NCBI RefSeq assembly: GCF_001894985.1
Contig: NZ_BCXG01000007.1
Coordinates: 124,001 to 188,000 of the forward strand
DNA: 64,000 nt
DNA from: Rhodococcus tukisamuensis NBRC 100609
GTDB taxonomy: Bacteria > Actinomycetota > Actinomycetes > Mycobacteriales > Mycobacteriaceae
Reading direction: 5' to 3'
In this document: positions 1-9,022 of the stretch, in pieces
Layout: the number at the start of each line of letters is the position of its first letter
How positions within the stretch are numbered: position 1 is the first letter of the stretch
Program-made: the position numbers and the translations under genes
The notes under the pieces: generated by a model
The model's input: only the letters and a program-made list of their open reading frames with translations
The model's database searches: none
What the model was told of the DNA's origin: nothing

Positions 1-542
1 GAGTTCTGAGACACTCTCGCGCGTGAGCACACTGTGGGTGTGACTCACGGCTATAAATGGCGGTGTTCTCGCGCCGTCAGATGGCGGTGTCAGTTCAACC
101 AGAATTGCGCCCGCTGACGCCGCGCGGGTCGAGGCAGTCCTGTAGGACGGTCGTCGAACAGGACTGCTGGTTCGCCCCCTTCGAAGACGACAGCGCCCGC
201 CACCCAAACCGAGGCTTTCGACACGGACCGGCTATTCCACCAGCTCAAGAACACACCGGACGGTGCCGCCCCCAATGGCCGGCAGATCAGTGCACGCTCA
301 ACCGCATCACCTTGGTGAGCTGCTTCCACTTGTAGGTTCCCCGAAGGTCGCCCATTGACCCTGCCGATAGGCTCGATCGGTCGGGACTTCACCCACCCCG
401 GAGGTTGTGGTGACGCCGGAGACGAATTCGCAGTTCCATGGCACCTGAATTACCGACTGCTCCCTAAGGATGGCGGATCGCGCTGTGGTCGATCCTCGGA
501 TGCCACCTCGGCGGACACTGCCCCTGTAAGGAGGTAATTGAA
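1..542. other. non-coding or decayed leader region
   Basis: No convincing gene is seen here. Open frames on both strands lack ribosome binding sites and recognisable protein features. The only clear signal is at the right edge, where an AAGGAGG Shine-Dalgarno serves the microORF at 543. The stretch may hold that gene's promoter, but I cannot pick a confident -35/-10 pair. Confidence 0.4.
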
Positions 543-650
543 ATGGACTTCGCACCCATTTGGTGGACGCTGTGGTTCCTACCCGAACCCGCTCGAATCT
601 GGCTCATGCGCAACGTTCCGTGCGAGCTGGGCGGGTACTGCAACTACTGA
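543..650 (+). CDS. 35-residue tryptophan-rich microprotein
   Basis: A short ORF of 35 codons starts at ATG 543, seven nucleotides after a near-perfect Shine-Dalgarno (TAAGGAGG, 528-535), and ends in TGA. The peptide starts MDFAPIWWTLWFLPEPARIW and holds four Trp and two Cys, with a C-terminus rich in Gly, Tyr, Cys and Asn. It has no signal peptide and the hydrophobic stretch is too short to be a clear membrane helix. It lies 36 nt upstream of a secreted-protein gene on the same strand, so the two may be one transcript. It could be a functional microprotein or a translated leader. I do not recognise a family; the case rests on the ribosome binding site. Confidence 0.5.
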   Translation: MDFAPIWWTLWFLPEPARIWLMRNVPCELGGYCNY

Positions 651-686
651 AAAAGTGCCGGGCCCCGACTGTTCTTGGAGGTCGCC

Positions 687-1106
687 ATGCTCGACTTCGT
701 TCGCCGATCGGTCGCCTGCGCGGCCGTCGTGGCCGGTTCGGTTCTGGCGCCGGCGGCCGTCGCCTCCGCCGCGGTCACCGTTCCGTTCCAGATCAACCCG
801 GCGCCGTTCGGAAACCCGTACGGCAGCCTCGACGTTCCCTCGATCCGCTGCGTGGCCGTGGTCGGCGAACAGCCCGGGACGGTGACGATCACCGGACCGA
901 AGGAAGGCTGGTGGAAGTGCGTACTCCCGGGCGAAGTGCACTGGCTGAACCTGTCGAGCGGAGCCTCGGGCTCCGCCCGGATGTCGGCCGGAGTGGACGG
1001 ATACCCGGCAGCGGTCCTGTCGACCGGGACCGGGCAGGTCGTCGTCGCCGCCACTTCGGACGCCGGCCCGTACACACCGGGCGTCGTAACCGTCTACGTT
1101 CCGTAG
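687..1106 (+). CDS. small secreted protein of unknown function
   Basis: The 139-residue product has a classical Sec signal peptide: Arg-Arg near the N-terminus, a hydrophobic Ala/Val core and a probable cleavage after ASA near residue 28. The mature part of about 110 residues is rich in Gly, Pro, Val and Thr and has two Cys (in SIRCVAVV and WWKCVLPG) that could form one disulfide. I chose ATG 687 because GGAG lies six nucleotides before it; an in-frame TTG 12 nt earlier would precede that site and leave the signal peptide less typical. It follows the 35-codon microORF. No catalytic motif is visible; it looks like a small extracytoplasmic protein of the kind common in Rhodococcus and Mycobacterium. 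Confidence 0.75.
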   Translation: MLDFVRRSVACAAVVAGSVLAPAAVASAAVTVPFQINPAPFGNPYGSLDVPSIRCVAVVGEQPGTVTITGPKEGWWKCVLPGEVHWLNLSSGASGSARMSAGVDGYPAAVLSTGTGQVVVAATSDAGPYTPGVVTVYVP

Positions 1107-1194
1107 GCGACGGCCCCGCTGCCCGGGGAGGGCGCGCGGGTCTCCCGCCAGCCAGTTCACGGCGAGACTGGATCTGCTCAGGAGACGCCACGGG

Positions 1195-1668
1195 TCAGTC
1201 GGCCAGGCCGTCGACACGGCGTCGTAGTCCTCGTCGTCGAGGAGTCCCTCGCCGAGGGCTCGCCCGACCTGGTTGTTGAAACCGCCCTCGGTGATCGGCG
1301 GTGCGTCGTTGGCGTACGGGAAGGGGCTCGGATCGCCTGGCTTCTCGTAGGTCCACTCGATCAACTCGCGCCGCAGCGTCGCGCGGTCGATCTCCCCCGC
1401 GGTGTACCGGGCGGCGATCTCGTACGCGGTGCCTCCGTGCGTGCCGGGTCGGACGTCGGGGGCGTCGACGCGTGCTCGCTCGAGGAGGTCGCTGATGGTC
1501 GGCTGGCTCACATCCGCGATCCGAGCAAGGTCGGTCTGCGTCAGCCCCGACTCGTAGAGCTGTCGCAGGTGCCGCCAGGTAGTTGATCCGGGCCACCTTC
1601 TCGCGTGTCTTGTGCCAGCCTGCGGTAGAGCTGCTGCTGCTCGGGGTCGAGATCCATGATGGTCGCCA
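1195..1668 (-). pseudogene. frameshifted helix-turn-helix protein gene
   Basis: Read right to left, an ATG start at 1668 opens MATIMDLDPEQQQLYRRLA. The natural continuation (KTREKVARINYLAA) then lies in a second frame, and the helix-turn-helix part (LRQLYESGLTQTDLARIADV, then SQPTISDLLERA) in a third. Two indels around 1570-1615 therefore break the gene. The HTH resembles those of XRE/MerR-like or transposon-borne regulators, and the part after it has no family I recognise. The third frame runs on without a stop into the antisense of the secreted-protein gene, so the original 3' end is probably lost too. Real decay and sequencing error cannot be told apart here. Confidence 0.55.
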
Positions 1669-1802
1669 TCTTCTCCCCGCTTTTCTCTATAAGCAATCCT
1701 GTACACACAGGTGAAAAGGGGCAAGGGGTCCGATCCACTCGGGGCGACAAGGTGCCCCCGACGACGAGCGCTGTCAAGGATCGCGGCAGGTGTCGGACCG
1801 TG

Positions 1803-2942
1803 CTACCCGCCGAGGACCGTCAGACCGTGCGGCCGCAGGTTCATCGACTCGCAGCCGTCGGCCGTCACCACCACGATGTCCTCGATCCGCGCGCCCCACC
1901 GGCCGCGGAAGTAGATGCCCGGCTCGATGCTGAACGCCATGCCCTCGGCGAGCTCGATCCTGTTGCCCGCCACGATGTACGGCTCCTCGTGCACCGACAG
2001 GCCGATGCCGTGGCCGGTGCGGTGCACGAAGACCTCCGCGAGCCCGGCGGCGGCGAGCACGTCGCGGGCGGCCGCGTCGACCGACTCCGCGGTGACCCCC
2101 GGCCGGACCGCGTCGACCGCGGCGCGCTGGGCCCGCTCGAGCACGGCGAACTGTTCCGCGATCTCCGGGCTGGGCTCGCCCAGGCTGTAGGTGCGGGTGG
2201 AGTCGGAGTTGTAGCCCGGCTCCACCGGGCCGCCGATGTCGATCACCACGATGTCACCGGACTCGATCACCCGGTCCGACACCTCGTGGTGCGGGTCGGC
2301 GCCGTGCGGACCGGACCCGACGATGATGAACTCGGCGCCGGTGTGGCCCTCCTCGACGATCGCGACGGCGATGTCCGCGGCCACCTCGGCCTCGGTGCGA
2401 CCGGCCCGCAGCCACTGCCCCATCCGCGCGTGCACCCGGTCGATCGCCGCGCCCGCTCGGCGCAGTGCCTCGATCTCGGCCTCGTCCTTGAGCATTCGCA
2501 GCTCGCGCAGCACACCGGTGGCCAGCACCGGCGGTGCGCCGAGGGCCGCGGTCAGCGGAATCACGTGCAGGGCCGGCATCGCCTCCGCGACCGCCGTGCG
2601 GCTCGGCGTCGGCAGCAGCGACCCGACCAGCGCGTACGGGTCCACGCCGTCCACCCAGTCCCGCACCGACAGGCCCAGTTCCGCGGTCGCCGAGTCGCCG
2701 AGCGCGGCGAGCTCCAGGCGCGGGACCACCACCGACGCGGCACTCCCGTCGGCCGGCACCACCAGGCAGGTGAGCCGCTCGAACGAGTCGGCCCGCGAGC
2801 CCAGCAGGTACCGCAGGTCCGGACCCGGGGTGATGAGCAGCGCGTCGAGCCCGGCGGCCGCGGTGAGTTCGGCGGCGCGCCGCAGGCGCTCGCCGTAGAC
2901 GGCGGTCGGGAAACGTCCGGTCGAGGAGCTCTGTGCACTCAT
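1803..2942 (-). CDS. pepE: M24-family Xaa-Pro dipeptidase/aminopeptidase
   Basis: This 379-residue cytosolic metallopeptidase would release amino acids N-terminal to proline. Residues 1-145 form the creatinase-type N-domain and about 150-379 the pita-bread catalytic domain. The five metal ligands of the M24 family are visible: Asp235 (in VVIDIGG), Asp247 (NSDSTRT), His311 (GHGIGL), Glu340 (SIEPG) and Glu354 (ARIED). I took ATG 2942 (MSAQSSSTG) rather than an in-frame start 39 nt upstream, which would run into the neighbouring gene. It is divergent from the 5'-3' exonuclease gene with 37 nt between starts, the arrangement remembered for M. tuberculosis pepE (Rv2089c) and Rv2090. Confidence 0.9.
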   Translation of the reverse strand: MSAQSSSTGRFPTAVYGERLRRAAELTAAAGLDALLITPGPDLRYLLGSRADSFERLTCLVVPADGSAASVVVPRLELAALGDSATAELGLSVRDWVDGVDPYALVGSLLPTPSRTAVAEAMPALHVIPLTAALGAPPVLATGVLRELRMLKDEAEIEALRRAGAAIDRVHARMGQWLRAGRTEAEVAADIAVAIVEEGHTGAEFIIVGSGPHGADPHHEVSDRVIESGDIVVIDIGGPVEPGYNSDSTRTYSLGEPSPEIAEQFAVLERAQRAAVDAVRPGVTAESVDAAARDVLAAAGLAEVFVHRTGHGIGLSVHEEPYIVAGNRIELAEGMAFSIEPGIYFRGRWGARIEDIVVVTADGCESMNLRPHGLTVLGG

Positions 2943-2979
2943 GACACTGAGGCTAGCGATGTTTGGCAGGATGAGCGGC

Positions 2980-3933
2980 ATGACTGGCCCCCTGCTTCTC
3001 CTCGACGGCGCAAGCCTGTGGTTCCGCGCGTATTACGCACTGCCCGAATCGTTCACGGCGAAGGACGGCCGGCCGGTCAACGCGGTGCGCGGGTTCACCG
3101 ACATGGTCGCCTCGCTGGTCACCCGGCACCAGCCGTCCCGGCTCGCGGTCTGCCTGGACCTGGACTGGCGCCCGCAGTTCCGGGTGGACGCGGTGCCGTC
3201 GTACAAGGCTCACCGCGTGGCCGCCGAACACGAGCAGGGCCCGGACGTCGAGGAGGTGCCGGACACCCTGACCCCGCAGGTCCCGATGATCCTCGACGTG
3301 CTGGCGGCGGCGGGGATCGCCACCGCGGGCGCACCGGGGTGCGAGGCCGACGACGTCCTCGGCACGCTCGCCGCCCGCGAACGCGAGGACACCGTGGTCG
3401 TGGTGAGCGGCGACCGGGACCTGCTGCAGGTGGTCGCCGACGAGCCGGTGCCGGTGCGAGTGCTCTACGTGGGCCGCGGGCTGGCCAAGGCCGAACTGTT
3501 CGGCCCCGCCGAGGTCGCCGAGAAGTACGGGGTCCCGGCCGAGCGTCCCGGCCCCGGCTACGCGGAACTGGCCCTGCTGCGCGGCGACCCGTCCGACGGA
3601 CTGCCCGGTGTCAAGGGTGTCGGCGAGAAGACCGCGTCCGCGCTACTGCTCGAGTACGGCTCCGTGGCAGCCCTTCGGGACGCGGTGGCGGACCCGGAGT
3701 CCGGTCTGGCCAAGGGAATTCGGGCGAAACTGACGGCCGCGGCGGACTACCTTGACGCGGCGCTGCCGGTGGTGCAGGTGCTCACCGACGCTGACGTGAC
3801 ACTGTCGCGGCCGGACCTGCTGCCGGCCGCGCCGGTGGATCCGGACCGGCTGGCCGAACTGGCCGCCGACCTCGCGATCGAGACGTCCGTCGGCCGACTG
3901 GTCAAGGCGATGGCGGCCCCGCGTCAAGCGTGA
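2980..3933 (+). CDS. stand-alone 5'-3' exonuclease (PIN/FEN family)
   Basis: The 317-residue protein is like the N-terminal 5'-nuclease domain of DNA polymerase I without a polymerase part, as in Rv2090 of M. tuberculosis. It would remove 5' flaps or RNA primers. Acidic metal-binding motifs are present: LLLLDG (Asp9), CLDLD near 58-62, EADD (122-125) and SGDRD (143-147). A helix-hairpin-helix DNA-binding segment ([18 protein letters not shown], about 202-219) follows. I chose ATG 2980 ([10 protein letters not shown]), which begins just before the first motif; ATG 2971 is the alternative. It is divergent from pepE and convergent with the DUF4333 gene. Confidence 0.9.
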   Translation: MTGPLLLLDGASLWFRAYYALPESFTAKDGRPVNAVRGFTDMVASLVTRHQPSRLAVCLDLDWRPQFRVDAVPSYKAHRVAAEHEQGPDVEEVPDTLTPQVPMILDVLAAAGIATAGAPGCEADDVLGTLAAREREDTVVVVSGDRDLLQVVADEPVPVRVLYVGRGLAKAELFGPAEVAEKYGVPAERPGPGYAELALLRGDPSDGLPGVKGVGEKTASALLLEYGSVAALRDAVADPESGLAKGIRAKLTAAADYLDAALPVVQVLTDADVTLSRPDLLPAAPVDPDRLAELAADLAIETSVGRLVKAMAAPRQA

Positions 3934-3951
3934 CCGTCGACCCGGGGCCGG

Positions 3952-4776
3952 TCACGGCGTGGTCGGCCGCCCCACCTCGTAGGTGCCCTCGTCGTCGGTG
4001 AAGGTGACGGTGACCTGCTGCGGGTTCCCCTTCACGGTGAGGGTGCAGGTGAAGGTGGCGTCCTTGACGACCTTCTGCCCGGAGGGGCAGGCGACGTCGG
4101 CCACGTCGGTGGCACCGTACGAGTCCGCCAGCACCTGGGCGACGCCCTGCTCCGCCGCCGCCCGGTCCAGGGTGGTGCCCCGGGTGCCGAGCACCGCGGC
4201 GACGACACCGCCGGCGAGCAGGAGGGCGACGATGCCGATGCCCACCCACTTCGACACCGTGGACTTGGCCGGGCCGTGCTCGGGCGGCGCCGTCGGGTAC
4301 GGGGGCTGACCTGGGTACTGACCGGGCGGGAAGTACTGGCCCGGCAGCGGTTGTCCCGGGTACGGCTGCTGCGGAAACTGCGCGTCGGCGTACTGGGGCG
4401 CCGCGTACTGGGGCGGTGAGTACTGGGGTTGCGGAACCTGTCCGGTCGGGAACGGCCCGGGCTGCGGGTACTGGCCACCCGGAAATCCCGCAGGCGGGAA
4501 CTGCTGACCCGGGTACGGCGCGGGCGGAAACTGCTGCTGCCCGGGGAACGGCTGGCCCGGGAACGGCTGCCCGGGAAACGGCTGAACCGGCTGGGACTGC
4601 GGGCCCTGAGGCGGCACCTGCCCGCCCCAGGCCTGCTGGCCCCACTGCGGCGGGGCCGGTGTGGGCACGGGCGCCGCGTCCGCCGGCTGAGGCTGTGGTG
4701 CGTCGGGGCGCTGCGCCCACTGCCGGTCCTGCGCGGCCTGTCCGTCGGTGCTGCCGACGTCGAACTGATCGTTCAT
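3952..4776 (-). CDS. Pro/Gln-rich membrane protein with DUF4333 domain
   Basis: The 274-residue protein has a long N-terminal cytoplasmic region rich in Pro, Gln, Gly, Phe and Tyr, with repeated PFPGQ and YPGQ units (about residues 40-165). One transmembrane helix (about 177-197) leads to an extracytoplasmic DUF4333-type domain (about 201-274) with two Cys (near 230 and 244) that could form a disulfide. ATG 4776 is preceded by GGAGG at good spacing. The position between the exonuclease and helY genes matches the Pro-rich membrane protein Rv2091c in M. tuberculosis. The function is unknown; low-complexity tails of this type often mediate protein-protein contacts at the cell envelope. Confidence 0.85.
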   Translation of the reverse strand: MNDQFDVGSTDGQAAQDRQWAQRPDAPQPQPADAAPVPTPAPPQWGQQAWGGQVPPQGPQSQPVQPFPGQPFPGQPFPGQQQFPPAPYPGQQFPPAGFPGGQYPQPGPFPTGQVPQPQYSPPQYAAPQYADAQFPQQPYPGQPLPGQYFPPGQYPGQPPYPTAPPEHGPAKSTVSKWVGIGIVALLLAGGVVAAVLGTRGTTLDRAAAEQGVAQVLADSYGATDVADVACPSGQKVVKDATFTCTLTVKGNPQQVTVTFTDDEGTYEVGRPTTP

Positions 4777-4897
4777 CGTGCCTCCACTCGGGTGCTCGCC
4801 CGTCGTCCCTGCTCCCCCGCCGCAACGCGTCGGGCGCGACAACCCCTCGGCGGCCCGATGTTTCGACAGCGCCCGAATCCAATCACATCCGGCACGC

Positions 4898-7618
4898 TCA
4901 GGCCGCGTCGACGGCGACGACACCCCTGCGGATCGCGCCGACCGCCTTCGATGCCGCGGACCGCACCTCGGGGTCGGGCGCGGTCGAGTGCACCTGGTCG
5001 AGCAGGTCGATCACCTGCCGGCACCACCGCACGAAGTCGCCCGCCGACAGGGCCTGGCCACGGTCCCCGGCCGCCAGCAGTGCGTCGACGAGCGGTTCGC
5101 CGCGTGCCCACTTGTAGACGGCGGTGACGAACCCCAGGTCGGGCTCCCGGGTCAGCGGCAGCCGGTGCCGGACCTCGTCGGCCCGCAGCGCGGACCACAA
5201 CTGCACAGTCTCGCCGAGCGCATGCCGGATCGGGCCGGTGGGTCCGCGGTCGCCGACGTCCCCGTCCTGACGCGACTCGTAGACCATGCTCGAAACCACC
5301 GCGGCGAGTTCGGCCGGACCGAGCCCCTTCCAGGCGCCGTGGCGCAGGCACTCGGCCACCAGCAGGTCGCTCTCCGAGTAGATACGAGCCAGCCGCCGCC
5401 CGTTCTCGGTGATGCCGTGACCGGTTGCGCCGGCGGCGCCCAGTTCGCCCTGTTCGATGTAGTCCCGCTCGCCGAGCAGGCCGAGAATCCGGTCGAAGGT
5501 GCGCGCCAGCGAGTTGGTGGTCGCGGCGACCTTCTGCCGCAGCGTCTCGGTCTCGCGGGCGAGCTTGTTGTACCGCTCGCCGATCCGGTTCAGCTGCTCA
5601 CGATCCGGCGAGCTGTGACACGGGTGCGAGCGCAGGGCCCGCCGCAGCGTCGCCAGCTCCCGGTCGCTCGACGCGGGCGAACGCCGCTTGCCGTACCGGC
5701 CCGGCGCGACGATGCCGGTGCTGCGCAGCGCGGCGGCGAGGTCGCGGCGGCTGCGGGCGGTGTGGTGGTCGACGAACTTCGGCAGCCGCATGGTGCCGAG
5801 CGCTTTCGCGGGCATCGGGAACTCGGCCGCGGAGACCCGGCCGGCCCACTTGTCCTCGGTGAGCACCAACGGCCGGGGGTCGGTCGCGTCGGAGTCGACC
5901 TCGAGCACGACGGCGAGTCCGGAGCGTCGTCCGACCGGGATGGCGATGACGTCGCCGCGGCGCAGCGCGGTCAGCGACTCGACCGCGTCCTGCCTGCGAT
6001 CTGTGCGGCCCTGACGCTCGAGCTGACGCTCGCGGGCGCGCACCCGCTCGCGCAGCTGCGCGTACTCGAAGAACTCGCCGTCGACGCCGCCAAGTTGGTC
6101 GGCGAGCTGGGCCAGCGCCGCGTCGTTGCGTTCGACGGTGCGGACCAGTCCGACGACCGAACGGTCGGCCTGGTACTGCGCGAACGACCGCTCCAGCAGC
6201 GAGCGGGACTCCCGTGCGCCCATCCGGTCGATCAGGTTGATCGACATGTTGTACGCCGGCCGGAACGAGCTGCGCAGCGGGAACGTCCGGGTGGAGGCCA
6301 GGCCGGCCACCTCGGTGGCCTCGATCCCCGGCTGCCAGAGCACCACCGCATGCCCCTCGATGTCGATGCCGCGGCGGCCCGCCCGGCCGGTGAGCTGGGT
6401 GTACTCGCCGGGCGTCAGCTCCGCGTGCGTCTCGCCGTTGTACTTGACCAGCCGCTCGAGCACCACTGTGCGGGCCGGCATGTTGATCCCCAGCGCCAGC
6501 GTCTCGGTGGCGAACACCGCCCGCACCAGCCCCTTGACGAACAGTTCCTCGACGGCGTGCCGGAACGCGGGCAGCATGCCGGCGTGGTGCCCGGCGATGC
6601 CGCGTTCGATGCCCTCGCGCCACTCCCAGTAGCCGAGCACCGCGAGGTCTGCCTTCGGCAGCGCGCCGGTGTGACGGTCGATGATCTCGGCGATCTCGGC
6701 GGCCTGCTCCTCGGTGGTCAGCTTCAGCCGGGAGCGCAGGCACTGCGCGACCGCGGCGTCACAGCCGGCGCGACTGAAGATGAAGGTGATGGCGGGCAGC
6801 AGGCCGTCCTCGTCGAGCCGGGCGATCACCTCCGGCCGGGCCGGCGGGCGGTAGTTGGTGTTGCCACCGCGACCGCCACGCACCCGGCCCCGCGGCTCCC
6901 ACGACTCGAGCCGGGCCGCCGCCTCCCGCTGCTTGAGGTGCCGCACCAGTTCGCGGTCCACCACCAGGCGGGCGGCGGGGTCCTGGGCCTGCGCGTCGTT
7001 GTCGAACAGGTCGAACATGCGCCGGCCGACCATGATGTGCTGCCAGAGCGGGACCGGCCGCACCTCGTCGACGATCACCTCGGTGTCGCCGCGCACGGTC
7101 GCCATCCACGACCCGAACTCCTCGGCGTTGCTTACGGTCGCCGACAGGCTCACCAGGCGCACGTCCTCGGACAGGTGCAGGATCACCTCTTCCCACACGG
7201 CGCCGCGGAACCGGTCCGCCAGGTAGTGCACCTCGTCCATCACCACGTGCGAGAGCCCACGCAGCAGGTCGGAGTCCGCGTACAGCATGTTGCGCAGCAC
7301 CTCGGTGGTCATCACCACCACCGGCGCCTGCGGGTTGATGCTCGAATCACCGGTGAGCAGGCCCACCGACGCCTTGCCGTAGCGCTCCACCAGTTCGGCG
7401 TACTTCTGGTTGCTCAGCGCCTTGATCGGGGTGGTGTAGAAGCACTTGCGCCCGGAGGCCAACGCGAGGTGCACGGCGAACTCGCCGACCACGGTCTTGC
7501 CCGCGCCGGTCGGTGCGCACACCAGCACCCCGTGACCGGCCTCCAGGGCACGGCACGCCTCGGACTGGAAGCGATCAAGGGAAAATTTCAGCTGCGCCGC
7601 GAAGACCTCTAGTTCCAC
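4898..7618 (-). CDS. helY: Ski2/Mtr4-like DEVH-box helicase HelY
   Basis: This 906-residue superfamily 2 helicase shows Walker A (APTGAGKT, 35-42), the PIKALSNQKY motif Ia (64-73), DEVH (128-131), a SAT motif, and motif VI in the QLTGRAGRRGID segment. A long C-terminal half carries a DSHCT-type helical region. It probably unwinds RNA in turnover or processing; the exact substrate of HelY is not established. The start is GTG 7618 (GTG GAA CTA), with GACGGG just upstream. It follows tatC on the same strand, separated by a strong hairpin, so it may be transcribed partly with the tat genes and partly alone. Length and position match Rv2092c. Confidence 0.92.
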   Translation of the reverse strand: MELEVFAAQLKFSLDRFQSEACRALEAGHGVLVCAPTGAGKTVVGEFAVHLALASGRKCFYTTPIKALSNQKYAELVERYGKASVGLLTGDSSINPQAPVVVMTTEVLRNMLYADSDLLRGLSHVVMDEVHYLADRFRGAVWEEVILHLSEDVRLVSLSATVSNAEEFGSWMATVRGDTEVIVDEVRPVPLWQHIMVGRRMFDLFDNDAQAQDPAARLVVDRELVRHLKQREAAARLESWEPRGRVRGGRGGNTNYRPPARPEVIARLDEDGLLPAITFIFSRAGCDAAVAQCLRSRLKLTTEEQAAEIAEIIDRHTGALPKADLAVLGYWEWREGIERGIAGHHAGMLPAFRHAVEELFVKGLVRAVFATETLALGINMPARTVVLERLVKYNGETHAELTPGEYTQLTGRAGRRGIDIEGHAVVLWQPGIEATEVAGLASTRTFPLRSSFRPAYNMSINLIDRMGARESRSLLERSFAQYQADRSVVGLVRTVERNDAALAQLADQLGGVDGEFFEYAQLRERVRARERQLERQGRTDRRQDAVESLTALRRGDVIAIPVGRRSGLAVVLEVDSDATDPRPLVLTEDKWAGRVSAAEFPMPAKALGTMRLPKFVDHHTARSRRDLAAALRSTGIVAPGRYGKRRSPASSDRELATLRRALRSHPCHSSPDREQLNRIGERYNKLARETETLRQKVAATTNSLARTFDRILGLLGERDYIEQGELGAAGATGHGITENGRRLARIYSESDLLVAECLRHGAWKGLGPAELAAVVSSMVYESRQDGDVGDRGPTGPIRHALGETVQLWSALRADEVRHRLPLTREPDLGFVTAVYKWARGEPLVDALLAAGDRGQALSAGDFVRWCRQVIDLLDQVHSTAPDPEVRSAASKAVGAIRRGVVAVDAA

Positions 7619-7631
7619 CCCGTCAGGCTGT

Positions 7632-7664
7632 CACATGTCGGTCGCGGACTGCGACCGACATGTG
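7632..7664 (-). terminator. hairpin between tatC and helY
   Basis: A perfect 14-bp stem (CACATGTCGGTCGC paired with its complement) with loop GGACT fills most of the 51-nt gap. There is no clear T-run, so it may be a partial terminator or an RNA processing/stability element between tatC and helY. Confidence 0.55.
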
Positions 7665-7669
7665 CGCCG

Positions 7670-8611
7670 TCACAGGGTGTCGGAGAAGTCGCCGGACGAC
7701 GGCGCGCTGACCGCGTCCGCCTTGTCGATCGGCGCGGTCTCGCCCAGCGGCGAGGCCTCCTCGTCGTCGAGCTCGCCCCAGCCCTCGGCGGCCTGCCGGC
7801 GTGCCTTGCGCTTGTCGTGGACGCGGGCGATCTGTACCGCGAACTCGAAGAGGACGGTGAGCGCCAGCGCCAGCGCCAGCATCGAGAACGGGTCCGAGCC
7901 GGGAGTGGCGAACGCCGCGAAGACGAACAGCGCGAAGATCAGCCCCCGACGCCAGGCCTTGAGCTTCTCGTACGGGAGCACCCCGACGAAGTTCAGCGCC
8001 ACGATGATCAGCGGGATCTCGAAGCTGACGCCGAAGATGATCAGCAGGTTGATGATGAACCCGAAGTACTCGTTGCCGCTGAGCGCGGTCACCTGGACGG
8101 TGTCGCCGATGGTGAGCAGGAAGCTCAACGCCTGCGCGACGACCACGTAGGCCAGCACCGCGCCGGTCACGAACAGGGCCGCGCCGGCGGTCACGAAGCC
8201 GATCGCGTTGTGGCGTTCCTTGTCGTGCAGACCGGGGGTGATGAAACCCCACAGCTGGTAGAGCCACACCGGGCAGGCCAGCACGATGCCCGCGGCCAGC
8301 GCGACCTTGAACCGCAGCATGAACTGGTCGAACGGCCCGGTGGCCAGCAGGCGGCAACTGCCGTCGGGGCTGATCTCGGCGCGACTGGACTCCGGCAGCG
8401 AGCAGTACGGGCCGCGCAGCAGGTCGCCCAGGCTCTCGAGTCCGAGGATCTGGTGTCCGTACCAGAAGAAGCCGAAAGCCGTCGTCACCAGCACCGCAAG
8501 GAGCGCCAGCAGCAGCCTGGTACGCAACTCGTAGAGGTGTTCGACCAGCGACATGGTGCCGTCGGGATTGACCCTGCGCTTGCTCTGGCGCGGGTCGAAG
8601 GGGATTCGCAC
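7670..8611 (-). CDS. tatC: Sec-independent protein translocase TatC
   Basis: The 313-residue polytopic membrane protein is the twin-arginine signal receptor of the Tat pathway. It has the conserved cytoplasmic N-terminus ([14 protein letters not shown], about residues 20-33) and six predicted transmembrane helices, with a long periplasmic loop after the first (about residues 65-95). The charged C-terminal tail of about 60 residues extends beyond the E. coli length, as in other actinobacteria. The start is GTG 8611 (GTG CGA ATC). It follows tatA with a 70-nt gap holding a hairpin. tatB is not in the window, which is normal for actinobacteria, where it lies elsewhere. Confidence 0.95.
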   Translation of the reverse strand: MRIPFDPRQSKRRVNPDGTMSLVEHLYELRTRLLLALLAVLVTTAFGFFWYGHQILGLESLGDLLRGPYCSLPESSRAEISPDGSCRLLATGPFDQFMLRFKVALAAGIVLACPVWLYQLWGFITPGLHDKERHNAIGFVTAGAALFVTGAVLAYVVVAQALSFLLTIGDTVQVTALSGNEYFGFIINLLIIFGVSFEIPLIIVALNFVGVLPYEKLKAWRRGLIFALFVFAAFATPGSDPFSMLALALALTVLFEFAVQIARVHDKRKARRQAAEGWGELDDEEASPLGETAPIDKADAVSAPSSGDFSDTL

Positions 8612-8638
8612 TGTGGACCCTAGTTCTGGTCAGCCGTC

Positions 8639-8666
8639 GGCCCGGGACACAGCAGCATCCCGGGCC
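8639..8666 (-). terminator. hairpin between tatA and tatC
   Basis: A 9-bp GC stem (GGCCCGGGA / TCCCGGGCC) encloses a 10-nt loop in the tatA-tatC gap. It could attenuate tatC relative to tatA, whose product is needed in large excess. That role is inferred from position only. Confidence 0.4.
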
Positions 8667-8681
8667 AGGTCGGGTACGGGA

Positions 8682-8948
8682 CTAGGACGTACGAGGTTCG
8701 GTCTGCGGGGTGACCGGCGCCGCCTCGGCCGTCACCGGGGTGACGGCGGGCAACTGCGGGGTCACGGCCGGGGCCGCAGGCGCGGCGGCCGCGGGAGTGC
8801 CGTCGTTCTGCATCTCCTTGACCTCGCTCTTGAAGATCCGCAGCGACCGTCCGAGGCCGCGAGCGGCGTCGGGCAGCTTCTTCGAGCCGAACAGGATGAC
8901 GAGCACCACTGCGACGATGATCCAGTGCGTGGGCTGCAATCCGCCCAT
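8682..8948 (-). CDS. tatA: Sec-independent protein translocase TatA
   Basis: The 88-residue protein has one N-terminal membrane helix (about residues 8-20), the FGSKKLPD hinge and the amphipathic helix ([19 protein letters not shown]) that define TatA, followed by an Ala/Pro/Thr-rich tail. It forms the pore-like oligomer that moves folded Tat substrates. ATG 8948 has GGAGG at good spacing. It lies upstream of tatC and downstream of pafC on the same strand, as in M. tuberculosis Rv2093c-Rv2095c. Confidence 0.95.
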   Translation of the reverse strand: MGGLQPTHWIIVAVVLVILFGSKKLPDAARGLGRSLRIFKSEVKEMQNDGTPAAAAPAAPAVTPQLPAVTPVTAEAAPVTPQTEPRTS

Positions 8949-9022
8949 TTCTACCTCCAGAGACTTAGTTGGTTCGATGCTACCGGACCGATGGCCCGCG
9001 TTCCCGGTCGTGAGTGACCGAT

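Noticed and set aside
57-392. Overlapping 90-100 codon frames on both strands at the left edge
   Set aside because: No ribosome binding site, no protein family features, and they exclude each other.
4416-5127. Long plus-strand frames opposite the DUF4333 gene
   Set aside because: They are antisense shadows of Pro/Gln-rich codons, full of Arg, with no start site.
4778-7612. 944-codon plus-strand frame opposite helY
   Set aside because: A GC-rich antisense shadow; helY on the other strand has all helicase motifs.
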